A stretch of 64,000 bases of DNA from Pseudomonadota bacterium (GCA_023433705.1 JAEYUC010000021.1:1-64000), one strand, 5' to 3'. Counted from the stretch's first letter, positions 6,838-18,555 are shown. A program made the numbers and translations. Notes: a model not told the origin generated them from the sequence alone.

Positions 6838-8205
6838 TCACTTGGGTTTCTTTTCGGGTCGCTTCCATCCCTCGAGCGTGAGCTGCTTCGCACGCGACAG
6901 CGTGAGCTGACCGTCCGGCGCTTCCTTGGTGATCGTGCTGCCCGCGCCGGTCGTCGCGTCGCGCCCGATGCGCACCGGCGCGACGAGCATGTTGCCCGAG
7001 CCGATGAACGCGCCGTCCTCGATGGTCGTGGTCGACTTGTTCACGCCGTCGTAGTTGCACGTGATCGTGCCCGCGCCGATGTTCACGCCCTTGCCGACGA
7101 TCGCATCGCCGAGATAGGTGAGGTGGTTGGCCTTGCTGCCGTCGGCGATCACGGTCTTCTTGAGCTCGACGAAATTTCCGATGTGCACTTTCTGGCCGAG
7201 CTTCGAACCCGGACGCACGCGCGCGTACGGTCCGATGAGACAGCCCGCGCCGAGCTCGGATTGCTCGAGCACCGAGTTCGGATGGATCACGCTGTCGGCG
7301 CCGATGATCACGTCGCGCAACACGACGTTCGGCCCGATCCGCACGCGGTCGCCGAGGGTCACGTCGCCTTCGATCAGCACGTTCGCGTCGATGAACACGT
7401 CGCGGCCGATGGTCACGTTGCCGCGGATGTCGATGCGTGCCGGGTCGGCGAGCGTCGCGCCCGCGATCATGAGCTCGCGCGCGCGCTCCGCGCGGTGCAG
7501 CGCCTCGAGCTCGGCGAGCTGCACCTTGTCGTTGACGCCCAGGACTTCCGCCGTGGTGCCCGCGATCAGCGGCGTGACCTTCACCTTGTCCTTGACCGCC
7601 ATGGCGATGACGTCGGTCAGGTAGTACTCGCCCTGGGCGTTGATGTTCTTGAGCTTGCCCAGCCACCTGCGCAGTAGTTTGGCCGGCACGGCCATGATGC
7701 CGCTGTTGCCCTCGCGGATCCGAAGCTGCGCCTTGTTCGCGTCTTTCTGCTCCACGATCTTCTGGATCGCGCCGCGCGCGTTGCGGACGATGCGCCCGTA
7801 CCCTGCGGGGTTGTCGAGCATGACGGTCAGCAGGCTCATGCCTTTGGCGCCCGCCGCATCGATGAGCGAGCGCAACGTATCGGCCCGGATCAGCGGGACG
7901 TCGCCGTACAACACGAGCACGAGTTCGTCGTCGCCGATGTTCGGCATGGCCTGCGCGACGGCGTGCCCCGTGCCGAGCTGCTCGGCCTGCAACGCCCACG
8001 ACAGGTTTTCGGAGGCGAGCGCGGCGCGCACCTGGTCGCCGCCGTGTCCGTACACGACGTGGATCGACGAGGGATTCAGCGCGCGGGCGCGGCTAACAAC
8101 GTGCCCGAGCAGCGGCTGCCCGGCGAGCGGCTGCAGGACCTTGGGTAAATCGGATTTCATTCGCTTGCCTTGTCCGGCAGCGAGGATGACGACGGCGAGC
8201 TTCAT
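6838..8205 (-). CDS. glmU: Bifunctional UDP-GlcNAc pyrophosphorylase / glucosamine-1-phosphate acetyltransferase
   Basis: Catalyses the last two steps to UDP-N-acetylglucosamine: acetylation of GlcN-1-P and uridylyl transfer. 455 residues, the usual length. N-terminal domain (1 to about 230): AAGQGKRMKSDLPKVLQPL is the nucleotidyltransferase signature, and LYGDVPL carries the metal-binding Asp. C-terminal left-handed beta-helix of hexapeptide repeats (about 250-455) with NFVELKK and GAGTITCNYDG, the acetyl-CoA site. In many gammaproteobacteria it follows atpC directly and precedes glmS; here it is 3.2 kb from atpC. Confidence 0.98.
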   Translation of the reverse strand: MKLAVVILAAGQGKRMKSDLPKVLQPLAGQPLLGHVVSRARALNPSSIHVVYGHGGDQVRAALASENLSWALQAEQLGTGHAVAQAMPNIGDDELVLVLYGDVPLIRADTLRSLIDAAGAKGMSLLTVMLDNPAGYGRIVRNARGAIQKIVEQKDANKAQLRIREGNSGIMAVPAKLLRRWLGKLKNINAQGEYYLTDVIAMAVKDKVKVTPLIAGTTAEVLGVNDKVQLAELEALHRAERARELMIAGATLADPARIDIRGNVTIGRDVFIDANVLIEGDVTLGDRVRIGPNVVLRDVIIGADSVIHPNSVLEQSELGAGCLIGPYARVRPGSKLGQKVHIGNFVELKKTVIADGSKANHLTYLGDAIVGKGVNIGAGTITCNYDGVNKSTTTIEDGAFIGSGNMLVAPVRIGRDATTGAGSTITKEAPDGQLTLSRAKQLTLEGWKRPEKKPK

Positions 8206-8226
8206 GAGCTCGCAAGTCTAACGGTT

Positions 8227-8439
8227 TCAGCGGCGGAAATGACGGCCCGTCGCGTTGTAGGGATCGCTTCCCGACGCTTCGAGCGCGACGAGATCGTGTT
8301 TGCCAAGCAAGGTGTCCATGACCTCGTTTCTCGAGGCGGGTTTCGGCGCGGGTCGTGGCCGGGCCAGGCTCGGCAAGACGCCCTCGCCACCCGGCGTGGC
8401 GGGAGCCGTTCCCTGGATGTCGTTTTCGCGTGTGCCCAT
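8227..8439 (-). CDS. Small hypothetical protein
   Basis: 70 residues from the ATG at 8439 (MGTRENDIQGTAP). The N-terminal half is Pro/Ala-rich and probably unstructured. The C-terminal half, EVMDTLLGKHDLVALEASGSDPYNATGRHFRR, looks like a short folded or binding motif ending in an arginine pair. Codon third positions are strongly G/C as in the neighbours, and overlapping frames are much less protein-like, so I favour this frame. It ends 21 bp before glmU on the same strand. Family not recognised. Confidence 0.55.
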   Translation of the reverse strand: MGTRENDIQGTAPATPGGEGVLPSLARPRPAPKPASRNEVMDTLLGKHDLVALEASGSDPYNATGRHFRR

Positions 8440-8546
8440 GGCGGAAAATATACGCCGGCGGGCATGCACGATGGATGTCACCGGTCGCCCGCGTGCGGCC
8501 GCTCATCGGCTGTCCACGTGCGACGCCGCCGGTCGTCGGCCCCTAT

Positions 8547-9095
8547 CTACCGTCCGTCCGTGCCCCGCATCAGTGCGAGTATCTTGTTGAGAGTGGCCCA
8601 GTTGCGCGTGGTGCCCGCGCCCTTCATGGCCTTGAAATAGCCCTCGACGGCCTTGCTTTCCAGGATGCCGTTGGCGCACCAGAGATAGGCCGCGTGTTTG
8701 TTGACGTGGACTTTCTCCGGGCTCCAGTCGGCGGTGGCGAAGGATTTGAGGCCGGACATCGTTTTGGGGTCGTCCCACATCGCGATCAGGAACCGCGATG
8801 GATCCTGGGCCGCTTCGCCGATCGCGTTGCCCTTCACGATCGCGGCGATGTCGCGCTCGGATTTCACCACCACGTGAGCATCCACCCCGAGCTTCTTCGC
8901 GACCGCGGCGCGGATGCGCGTGGCATGCCCGACCGCATCGTCATCGTCCGCGCCGAACACGGCGTTGCCGCTGTTGAGCAGCGTCGTGACATCGGTGTAG
9001 CCGAGCTTGCCGAGCAGCGCGCGCAGGTCCGCCATCGCGATGCGCTTCGCCTTGCCGACGTTGATTCCGCGGAACAACGCGACGAAGCGCGGCAC
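8547..9095 (-). CDS. DUF1697 family protein
   Basis: 182 residues beginning at a GTG. FVALFRGINVGKAKRIAMADLRALLGKLGYTDVTTLLNSGNAVF is the DUF1697 N-terminal signature (ALLRGINVGG...K...L...LG...V.TYIQSGNVVF). The C-terminal part (TTRNWATLNKI) matches the family's conserved TRNWxTVxKL end. Function of the family is undefined. Its start is 3 bp after the stop of the upstream membrane protein, consistent with one transcript. Confidence 0.88.
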   Translation of the reverse strand: MPRFVALFRGINVGKAKRIAMADLRALLGKLGYTDVTTLLNSGNAVFGADDDDAVGHATRIRAAVAKKLGVDAHVVVKSERDIAAIVKGNAIGEAAQDPSRFLIAMWDDPKTMSGLKSFATADWSPEKVHVNKHAAYLWCANGILESKAVEGYFKAMKGAGTTRNWATLNKILALMRGTDGR

Positions 9096-9098
9096 GAC

Positions 9099-9527
9099 TC
9101 AGCGGCTCCCGTCGGCCTGTGCCGGCCGGTGTTTCTTCGCGAGGTGCGCGCCGTAGATGGACAACGGAATCGTCAGCAACACGGCGAGAATCGTGAACCA
9201 CAGGGGACTGCCGGCCGCGAAGGCCAGCGTGAAAACGACTCCCACGACGCCGATCGCGAGGCCGTTGTAGTACGGGAAGCCTTTCGCGACGCGCGCGACG
9301 AGGTAGCCGCCCAGGACGACGGTCGCCATGCCGCTCACGAACGCCACGAGCTGGAAATCGCCCCGTGCATTGATCGCTTCGAGGGCCGACTTGAATTCAG
9401 CTTCCCCCATGTCCGGGTTGAGCTGCCCGCGCCCGAAGATCCCGATCAGAAAGATCATCACGACGATATCGACGCAGAATTCGGCGACGAACGCGATGAC
9501 GACGGCCTTGATGTCGATGCGATTCAT
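9099..9527 (-). CDS. Four-helix membrane protein, unknown function
   Basis: 142 residues from the ATG at 9527. Four hydrophobic segments are visible: about 7-32 (AVVIAFVAEFCVDIVVMIFLIGIF), 60-80, 88-106 and 109-127. A charged loop between the first two carries NPDMGEAEFKSALE. The Lys/Arg-rich C-terminal tail (AKKHRPAQADGSR) suggests a cytoplasmic C-terminus. No family motif recognised. It probably shares a transcript with the DUF1697 gene 3 bp downstream. Confidence 0.7.
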   Translation of the reverse strand: MNRIDIKAVVIAFVAEFCVDIVVMIFLIGIFGRGQLNPDMGEAEFKSALEAINARGDFQLVAFVSGMATVVLGGYLVARVAKGFPYYNGLAIGVVGVVFTLAFAAGSPLWFTILAVLLTIPLSIYGAHLAKKHRPAQADGSR

Positions 9528-9559
9528 TGAGCTCACGATAGGTGGCGTGGGGAGTCCGA

Positions 9560-10243
9560 TCAACCTCGATTGCCGGACGCGCGGTCGAAGTCGAGCGCCG
9601 CCTTCACGAGCGCGGCGCCGATCTCTGGATCCGTCGCCGGAGGATTCATGAAGACCTCGTAGGTCTTCACGGCGAGCACCGCGATCTCGCTGGGCCGCGA
9701 CGGGATGTGCCCGCCGGGAAAACGCACCGGATGCTGGCGCAGGAAGTTCGCGGCGGCCGTCACCGCGCGCTGTTCCGCCCGGTCCTGCTCCGTGGGGAAC
9801 GAGAATCTCCAGAGCGCGACGCGTGTATTGATGACCGACTTGTCGTCGCCGCCTGCCTTCATGCCGGACGCCGAGAACACGCGGCAGTCGTAGGTACGGC
9901 AGGTTTCGGGGCGGTCCTGGTAGATAGAGCAGCCGCCGTTCCTGAACATCAGGCAAAAGCCGTGCTCGTCGTATCCCATGAGCATGTGCCCCTTGCCGGC
10001 GGGATCGGGCTCGAGGCGCGCGGCGCCGATGCGCTCGAGCGCCACGGTTTCATGGGCGCGCACCTTGATGTAGTACGACGAAGTGCAGCAGCCGACGCAG
10101 TCGCCGCAGGCGACGTCCATGCCCGGGCCACCCGCGAGCGAGGCGCGCATCGCACGCAGCCAGGCGGAAAATGCTCCGGCCGGCAGCCCCGCGCCGGCGT
10201 CGCGCGGTTCGCCCGAGACGCGGTTGTCAGGAGGAGTGTTCAT
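9560..10243 (-). CDS. YkgJ-type cysteine-cluster protein
   Basis: 227 residues. A Cys cluster, CGDCVGCCTSSYYIKV, is followed by FCLMFRNGGCSIYQDRPETCRTYDCRVF, which is the YkgJ/Fe-S or Zn cluster pattern (CxxCxxCC ... GxCxxYxxRPxxCRxFxC). The family is predicted to bind an Fe-S cluster or zinc; the reaction is unknown. The ATG at 10243 has a GGAGGA-like element (AGATG spacing not ideal) close upstream. The C-terminal 90 residues are helical and have no known motif. Confidence 0.82.
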   Translation of the reverse strand: MNTPPDNRVSGEPRDAGAGLPAGAFSAWLRAMRASLAGGPGMDVACGDCVGCCTSSYYIKVRAHETVALERIGAARLEPDPAGKGHMLMGYDEHGFCLMFRNGGCSIYQDRPETCRTYDCRVFSASGMKAGGDDKSVINTRVALWRFSFPTEQDRAEQRAVTAAANFLRQHPVRFPGGHIPSRPSEIAVLAVKTYEVFMNPPATDPEIGAALVKAALDFDRASGNRG

Positions 10244-10270
10244 CTGATGAGTCGGAAAATTCCGTTGCCG

Positions 10271-10915
10271 TCAGCCGGGAACAGGCGGCAGTTCCGGCGC
10301 GACGAGCCCTTCGAAAGGATCGAGCCAGCCCTCGAGGCTCGAGACCCGGCCGTACCAGTTTTCGATTTCCGGGTAGTTCGACAGCGGCAGCTTCGCGACG
10401 TCGTTGTAGGGCAGGAACGCGGCCATGCGAAAGTCCGCGTACGAGGGCGAACGCCCGACGAGCCATTCGCGGCCGCGCAGATGCGCCGACAGCAGCGCCG
10501 CGCTCTCGTGAAACAGCTGGAGCCCTTTCTCGATCTGCGCCTCGTCGAGATCTCCCAGCTTGTAGCGCAACTTCGTGCCGCGCTCGAAGTGCACCATGTC
10601 GCAGGCCAGCCCGAAGTAACTCTTCGCCCAACTGATCCAGCGAATCATGTCCGGCAGTTCCCGGCCGGCTCGCCAGAACTCGGAACCTGCCAGTTGCGAG
10701 AGCCGACAGACGATCGCATCGGTCTCCCAGAGTGACTCGCCATCTTCCAGCAGGATGGGCACCCGCAGGTTCGGGTTGATCTTGCGGAATCTTTCCTGGC
10801 TGTCGGGCGCGAGTGGCGCGGCCCACTCGAAGTCGACCGGGGCCTTCAGATAACGCGCCGACGCAACAGCCAGGCGCGGATTGGGATTGCGGGAAAAAAA
10901 GAGTGTCGCGCGCAT
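10271..10915 (-). CDS. Glutathione S-transferase family protein
   Basis: 214 residues with a GST-like N-terminal thioredoxin fold: FFSRNPNPRLAVASARYL at the active-site region, NPNLRVPILLEDG with the cis-proline, and LWETDAIVCRLSQL, the equivalent of the glutathione gamma-glutamyl contact (E-T/S-D-AI). A helical C-terminal domain follows with WLVGRSPSYADFRMAAFL, matching the N-capping box region of GST helices. It is distinct in sequence from the GST at 2129-2731. Substrate unknown. Confidence 0.87.
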   Translation of the reverse strand: MRATLFFSRNPNPRLAVASARYLKAPVDFEWAAPLAPDSQERFRKINPNLRVPILLEDGESLWETDAIVCRLSQLAGSEFWRAGRELPDMIRWISWAKSYFGLACDMVHFERGTKLRYKLGDLDEAQIEKGLQLFHESAALLSAHLRGREWLVGRSPSYADFRMAAFLPYNDVAKLPLSNYPEIENWYGRVSSLEGWLDPFEGLVAPELPPVPG

Positions 10916-10949
10916 CGATTTACCTGCAGGGCCTGATGACAGGCTCGCA

Positions 10950-11330
10950 TCATGGCGCGAGCCGATCGAGCCAGGCCAGTGCCTCGGATTCGTCCGTGAA
11001 CACCTCGCCGGTCACGCCCCGGTTCTGGGCCATGAGCAGGCCTATCTTGTCGGGATCCATCATCTCGGCACGCGTGACCAGTACGACGCGCAATCCCGTG
11101 CCGGCGGCATCGGCCCAGCGCACCGCCATCGAGTAGCGGTCGAAGACCGTCAGCGCGGAATACGGTGCGCGCAACCCGCGCACGTTCGCGAGCAGTTCCG
11201 CCATCCCGTTCACGCGTGCGTACATCATGGCGGTTGCGACCATGGCGATGGCCTGGTCGAAGGTCACTTCCCCGACGGGACGATAGTAACCACGCTTGTC
11301 GACCTGCTCGAAGAACTCAGGCTTTTCCAT
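10950..11330 (-). CDS. STAS/SpoIIAA-like hypothetical protein
   Basis: 126 residues from the ATG at 11330 (MEKPEFFEQVDKRGYYRP); a GTG 12 bp earlier is possible. Alternating beta/alpha pattern with YYRPVGEVTFDQAIAMVATAMMYARVNGMAELLANVRGL and the end TDESEALAWLDRL, which resembles single-domain SpoIIAA/STAS-like proteins (...SEEEALAWL). It could bind or sense another protein, but no partner kinase lies nearby. It is the gene nearest the 3' end of the atp operon on the same strand, 87 bp after atpC. Confidence 0.6.
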   Translation of the reverse strand: MEKPEFFEQVDKRGYYRPVGEVTFDQAIAMVATAMMYARVNGMAELLANVRGLRAPYSALTVFDRYSMAVRWADAAGTGLRVVLVTRAEMMDPDKIGLLMAQNRGVTGEVFTDESEALAWLDRLAP

Positions 11331-11417
11331 GCCACGTCCCACCGTGTGCGTGGTCCATCACGCCCGACGACTCTAACTGATTGCCGATCGCCCGTCGCGA
11401 ACGGAACGTCGCTTCGC

Positions 11418-11852
11418 TCAGCCCTTCACCTTGCGCAGCTTCTGGATCATCTTGAGCTGCTCGGTGGCGCGCACGATTTCCTTGAGCGCCTCGGCATGAG
11501 TCATCTTGTCGTCACCGTCGTGCAGCGCCTCTTCCGCGCGCTGCTTCGCGGCGAGCGCCGCCTGCTCATCGAGGTCCTTGGCGCGCAGCGCGGTGTCCGC
11601 GAGCACGCTCACCTTGTTCGGCTGCACTTCGAGCGCGCCGCCGCCGACGAAGAACTGCTGCTCTTGGCCGTCGGGCGTCTGCACACGCACTTCGCCGGCC
11701 TTGAGCAGCGTGAGCAGCGGGGCGTGGCGCGGCGCGATGCCGAGCTCGCCCTGCGTGCCGGGCGCGAACACCATCGACGCGGCGCCCGAGAAGATCTCTC
11801 CCTCGGCGCTGACGATGTCTACGTGAATGGTGTTCGCTGCTGCGGTGGCCAT
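11418..11852 (-). CDS. atpC: F1Fo ATP synthase subunit epsilon
   Basis: 144 residues. Part of the rotor stalk; also inhibits ATP hydrolysis by its C-terminal helices. N-terminal beta-sandwich begins HVDIVSAEGEIFSGAA and includes GELGIAPRHAPLLTLLKAGEVRV, the family signature; the C-terminal helical hairpin runs from about 90. Last gene of the complete atp operon, 24 bp after atpD. Confidence 0.97.
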   Translation of the reverse strand: MATAAANTIHVDIVSAEGEIFSGAASMVFAPGTQGELGIAPRHAPLLTLLKAGEVRVQTPDGQEQQFFVGGGALEVQPNKVSVLADTALRAKDLDEQAALAAKQRAEEALHDGDDKMTHAEALKEIVRATEQLKMIQKLRKVKG

Positions 11853-11876
11853 GTCGTTCTCTCTGGGCTAACTAAC

Positions 11877-13295
<1,419 letters not shown>

Positions 13296-13345
13296 GTTCG
13301 CTAACCTCTAACTAATTCTGTCTGTCTGGCTGGCTGACGTCTGCG

Positions 13346-14209
13346 TCAGACGGCCGCCGCGCCGCCCACGATCTCGGCCAATTCCTTGGTGATCGCGGCC
13401 TGGCGGGCCTTGTTGTAGATGAGCTGGAGCTCGCCGATGAGCTTGCCGGCGTTGTCCGACGCGGCCTTCATGGCGACCATGCGCGCCGCCATCTCGCAGG
13501 CGACGTTCTCGACCGCGCCGCGATAGACCTGCGACTCGATGTAGCGCATCAGCACGCCGTCGAGGATGTCCGAGGCGGCGGGCTCGTAGATGTAGTCCCA
13601 GTGTTCCTGCAGATCGGCGCCGTCGATGGGCTCCACCGGCAGCAGCTGCTGCATCACCGGCTTCTGCGTCATCGTGTTCACGAACTGCGAGTTCACGAGG
13701 TACAGGCGGTCGATCTTCCCGTCGCGGTACGCGTCGAGCATGACCTTGACCGTGCCGATCAGGTCTTTCACGTGCGGGTGATCGCCCAGGCCCTGCGTGT
13801 TCGCGAGCACCGGGTTCGGCAGGCGGCGGAAGAACTGCGAGGCCTTCGAGCCGATGAGGCACATCGAAACCTGCGCACCCTTGCCCTGCCACTCGCGCAT
13901 CGCGATCAACACCTGCTTGAAGATGTTGATGTTGAGCGAGCCGCACAGGCCGCGATCCGAGGAGATCACGATGATGCCGACGTTTTTCACCTCGGCGCGT
14001 TCCTGCAGGAACGGATGCCGGTAGTCCGGGTTCGCCTGCGTCAGGTTGCCGATGACCGACTTGATCTTGTCGGCGTACGGACGCGCCAGGCGCATGCGGT
14101 CCTGGGCGCGACGCATCTTGCTGGTCGCGACCATCTGCATCGCCTTCGTGATCTTCTGCGTCGACTTGACGCTGGCGATCTTGACGCGGATTTCTTTAGT
14201 GCCTGGCAT
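13346..14209 (-). CDS. atpG: F1Fo ATP synthase subunit gamma
   Basis: Central rotating shaft of F1, 287 residues. The N-terminus GTKEIRVKIASVKSTQKITKAMQMVATSKMRRAQ is the classic gamma signature; the C-terminus NKARQAAITKELAEIVGGAAAV is also diagnostic. Between them lies the Rossmann-like body with SSDRGLCGSLN. It follows atpA after 23 bp and precedes atpD. Confidence 0.98.
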   Translation of the reverse strand: MPGTKEIRVKIASVKSTQKITKAMQMVATSKMRRAQDRMRLARPYADKIKSVIGNLTQANPDYRHPFLQERAEVKNVGIIVISSDRGLCGSLNINIFKQVLIAMREWQGKGAQVSMCLIGSKASQFFRRLPNPVLANTQGLGDHPHVKDLIGTVKVMLDAYRDGKIDRLYLVNSQFVNTMTQKPVMQQLLPVEPIDGADLQEHWDYIYEPAASDILDGVLMRYIESQVYRGAVENVACEMAARMVAMKAASDNAGKLIGELQLIYNKARQAAITKELAEIVGGAAAV

Positions 14210-14232
14210 GGCTGGCTAGTTAGTCCTAACTG

Positions 14233-15771
<1,539 letters not shown>

Positions 15772-15793
15772 GTTCCGGTTCCTTACAAAATCT

Positions 15794-16330
15794 TTATGCG
15801 GTCAATTCGGTGGCCATGCGCTCGAGCCGGCCCTTGATCGAGCCGTCGATCACGAGGTCGCCGGCCTTGAGGACGGCGCCGCCTAACAAGCTGCCGTCGA
15901 CCTTCGTGTGCAGGCGCACGCTGCGCCCCAGCTTCTTCTGAAGCGCGGCCGCGTAACGCGATTCCTGGTCCGGCGTGAGCGGCGAGGCGGCGGTCACCTC
16001 GACATCCACCGCGTTCTCCACTTCGGCCTTCATCTGCTCGAACAGCGCGGCGATCTCGGGGAGGAATCCGAGCCGCCGGTTCTGCGCGAGCAGCGTGACG
16101 AAGTTGCGTCCGTTCTCGTCGAGCGAGGTGCCGGCGACGCCGGTCACGAGCTCGGCGAGTTGCGCCGGAGTCACGTGCGGGCTGCCGAGCAGCGCATGCA
16201 CGCGAGGATCGGCGACGACTTCGGCCGAGCGCGTGAGTCCCGCGGCGGTATTCGCCAGCGAGTTGTTCTTGCGCGCGAGCGCGAAGATCGCCTTCGCGTA
16301 CGGACGTGCGGTGGTGATGCGTTCAGCCAT
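15794..16330 (-). CDS. atpH: F1Fo ATP synthase subunit delta
   Basis: Peripheral-stalk subunit joining F1 to the b dimer, 178 residues. Starts ITTARPYAKAIFALA, the typical delta N-terminus, and ends with RSVRLHTKVDGSLLGGAVLKAGDLVIDGSIKGRLERM, the C-terminal family signature. The Leu-Leu-Gly of that motif is coded TTG-TTA-GGC, with TTA being very unusual here (see findings). 12 bp after atpF. Confidence 0.97.
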   Translation of the reverse strand: MAERITTARPYAKAIFALARKNNSLANTAAGLTRSAEVVADPRVHALLGSPHVTPAQLAELVTGVAGTSLDENGRNFVTLLAQNRRLGFLPEIAALFEQMKAEVENAVDVEVTAASPLTPDQESRYAAALQKKLGRSVRLHTKVDGSLLGGAVLKAGDLVIDGSIKGRLERMATELTA

Positions 16331-16342
16331 GGACGTTCAGCC

Positions 16343-16813
16343 TCAGAGCTTCGCCGCGAGCTGGTCGAGCAATTCGCCGTGCGCCTTCGCGTCGATCTCT
16401 TTCTCGAGCACGCGCTTGGCGCCCGCGACGGCCAGGCTGACCACCTGTCCGCGCAGCGCATCACGCGCACGATTGCTCTCGAGCTCGATCTGCGACTTGG
16501 CGCTGGCGAGGGCCTTCTCGCCCTCGAGACTCGCGGCCTTGCGCGCTTCCTCGAGGATCTGGTTGGCCTGCGTGCGCGCCTGCGATTCGATCGCGAGCGC
16601 CCGGGCGCGGGCTTCCTTGATGACCTCGTCGGCGCGGCTCTTCGCTTCGGACAGGTCCTTCTGGCCCTGCTCCGCGGCGGCGAGCCCGGCGGCGATCTTC
16701 TTCTCGCGCTCGTTCATGGCGCCGAGAATGATCGGCCAGATGAACTTCATCGTGACCCAGATGACGATGCCGAACACCAGCATCTGGACGACGAGCGTTA
16801 GATTGATATTCAC
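16343..16813 (-). CDS. atpF: F1Fo ATP synthase subunit b
   Basis: Membrane-anchored stator stalk, 156 residues. One N-terminal membrane helix (LTLVVQMLVFGIVIWVTMKFIWPIIL) followed by a long charged coiled coil from about residue 30 to 150. The polar/charged pattern ANQILEEARK is typical of the tether domain. Lies between atpE and atpH. Confidence 0.97.
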   Translation of the reverse strand: MNINLTLVVQMLVFGIVIWVTMKFIWPIILGAMNEREKKIAAGLAAAEQGQKDLSEAKSRADEVIKEARARALAIESQARTQANQILEEARKAASLEGEKALASAKSQIELESNRARDALRGQVVSLAVAGAKRVLEKEIDAKAHGELLDQLAAKL

Positions 16814-16841
16814 GCGCGACTCCCGCGTTTGGTGAACGTGA

Positions 16842-17123
16842 TTACTGCGCGCCCGGGAGCTGGTTCAGGAACGGGTTCGCGAACGTGAAGAACAGCGCGA
16901 AGCCGATACCGATCATCGCGACCGCGTCGAGCAGGCCGGCGACGATGAACATCTTCACCTGCAGGGCCGGGGTCAGTTCCGGCTGGCGCGCGGCGCCTTC
17001 CAGGAACTTGCCGCCGAGAAGGCCGAAGCCGATGGCGGTACCGAGCGCGCCGAGGCCGAAGATCAGGCCGACGCCGAGTGCGGTGAAACTCTGAATCTGA
17101 GCAATTGCAGCTACGTTTTCCAT
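16842..17123 (-). CDS. atpE: F1Fo ATP synthase subunit c
   Basis: Proton-carrying ring subunit, 93 residues and slightly longer than the usual 79-83 owing to extra residues at both ends. Two membrane helices joined by the RQP loop (46-48). Asp66 in GLLDAVAMIGIG is the ion-binding carboxylate; the second helix lacks the Glu-Ser pair of Na+-type rings, so H+ coupling is expected. 38 bp after atpB. Confidence 0.97.
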   Translation of the reverse strand: MENVAAIAQIQSFTALGVGLIFGLGALGTAIGFGLLGGKFLEGAARQPELTPALQVKMFIVAGLLDAVAMIGIGFALFFTFANPFLNQLPGAQ

Positions 17124-17161
17124 TTTTCCTCCAGCAAAACCTTGAGCTAACTACCTATAGA

Positions 17162-17980
17162 TCAGTGATGAGTCTCGTGCGCCTGCGAGAGGTACACGAT
17201 GGTCAGCACCATGAAGATGAACGCCTGAAGCGGGATGACCAGGATGTGGAACAGGCCCCAGGCCGTTCCGAGGATCAACTGGCCGAGGACGGCGCCGAAG
17301 CCGCCCAGGGAGGCGAGACCGAAGCTGCCGCCGAGCACGGCGAGCAGCAGGAAGATCATTTCGCCGGCGAAGAGGTTGCCGAACAGACGCAGCCCGAGCG
17401 AAACCGGGCGCGCCAGGTGCTCGATGATGTTGAGCAGCAGGTTGAACGGCATCGCCCACTTGCCGAACGGATGTGTGAGCAGCTCCGAGGCGAAGCCGAG
17501 GGCGCCCTTGATCTTCACGCTGTAGAACATGCACAGCAGGAAGACCGTGAACGACATGCCGAGCGTGATGTTGAGGTCGGTCGAGGGCACGACCTTGAGG
17601 TAGTGCACGCCGAACAGTTCGCCGACCTTCGGCAGGCCGTCGACCGGCACGATGTCCATGAAGTTGAACAGCAGGACCCAGCAGAAGATCGTCAGCGCGA
17701 GCGGGGCGATGAGCTTGCTCTGCCCGTGGAAGGTGTCGCGTACCTGGCTGTCGACGAACTCGACGACGACCTCGACGAAATTCTGGAATTTGCCCGGGAC
17801 GCCCGCCGTGGACCTGCGCGCCGCGAGTCCGAACGACACGAGGAAGACGAGTGCGAGCAGCACCGAGAAGAAGATGCTGTCCAGGTGCAGCGCCTGGCCA
17901 CCCACATCGACCTTGAGATTGGTGATGTGGTGAAGGATGTATTCACTACCGGAGGGAGCGTGTGCTGCTTCTGAGGCCAT
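17162..17980 (-). CDS. atpB: F1Fo ATP synthase subunit a
   Basis: Proton half-channel subunit, 272 residues with six predicted membrane helices. Arg198 in SLGLRLFGNLFAGEMI is the essential stator arginine that faces the c-ring carboxylate. The N-terminus has a periplasmic segment with HHITNLKVDVGG. Lies between atpI and atpE. Confidence 0.97.
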   Translation of the reverse strand: MASEAAHAPSGSEYILHHITNLKVDVGGQALHLDSIFFSVLLALVFLVSFGLAARRSTAGVPGKFQNFVEVVVEFVDSQVRDTFHGQSKLIAPLALTIFCWVLLFNFMDIVPVDGLPKVGELFGVHYLKVVPSTDLNITLGMSFTVFLLCMFYSVKIKGALGFASELLTHPFGKWAMPFNLLLNIIEHLARPVSLGLRLFGNLFAGEMIFLLLAVLGGSFGLASLGGFGAVLGQLILGTAWGLFHILVIPLQAFIFMVLTIVYLSQAHETHH

Positions 17981-17999
17981 CTACTCTTCCTGCGTATTC

Positions 18000-18425
18000 C
18001 TAGCGCTTGGCCACGCCCGCCGCGCCCGGTCCGTTTCCGGACAACGGCGGCAGCGCGTTCGCGAGCGCGATCCAGTACACAAACAAGGTCGCGATGTAGG
18101 CGCCGAACAATGCGGCGAACGACACCTTCATCGTCAGGAAGACCGTCACGAACAGCGCCACGGTGACGCCCAGCTTCGCGGCCTCTCCCACGTAAAACTT
18201 GCGCGCGATCGTTTCGGCCGCGGCGCCCGCGGGCGCGCTGAATCCGAAGAACGCGAGCACACCACTCGCCAGGACGGAAATCCCCCCACCCACGAGGGCC
18301 GAAAATCCGGCGATACGCCCCCACACCGCGAAGCAAAGAGCCGCGGCCACGACCGTTACGACGATCTGGCCGAGCACTACACTCGCCGCCAGTCGCCTCG
18401 CTTGGGGCAACTCAAGGGTGACCAC
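18000..18425 (-). CDS. atpI: ATP synthase accessory protein I
   Basis: Helps assemble the c-ring and may carry Mg2+. 141 residues with four hydrophobic helices (about 14-34, 38-60, 77-97, 101-120). The longest open frame begins at a TTG (18449), but the GTG at 18425 has AGGAG 4 bp upstream, so I start there (VVTLELPQARRLA). First gene of the operon; the promoter below fits its position, with a leader of about 120 bases. Confidence 0.85.
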   Translation of the reverse strand: MVTLELPQARRLAASVVLGQIVVTVVAAALCFAVWGRIAGFSALVGGGISVLASGVLAFFGFSAPAGAAAETIARKFYVGEAAKLGVTVALFVTVFLTMKVSFAALFGAYIATLFVYWIALANALPPLSGNGPGAAGVAKR

Positions 18426-18555
18426 GACACTCCTACTGCAAGTCGACAATCCGCGAACAGCACGACGGGCTCGCGAAGGCCGCGAGCTGCATCAGCGATG
18501 TTCGAAAATTGTTTGGCTTGGCAACGACTTACGTGTGCCTTGGCCAGGGGCGCGC

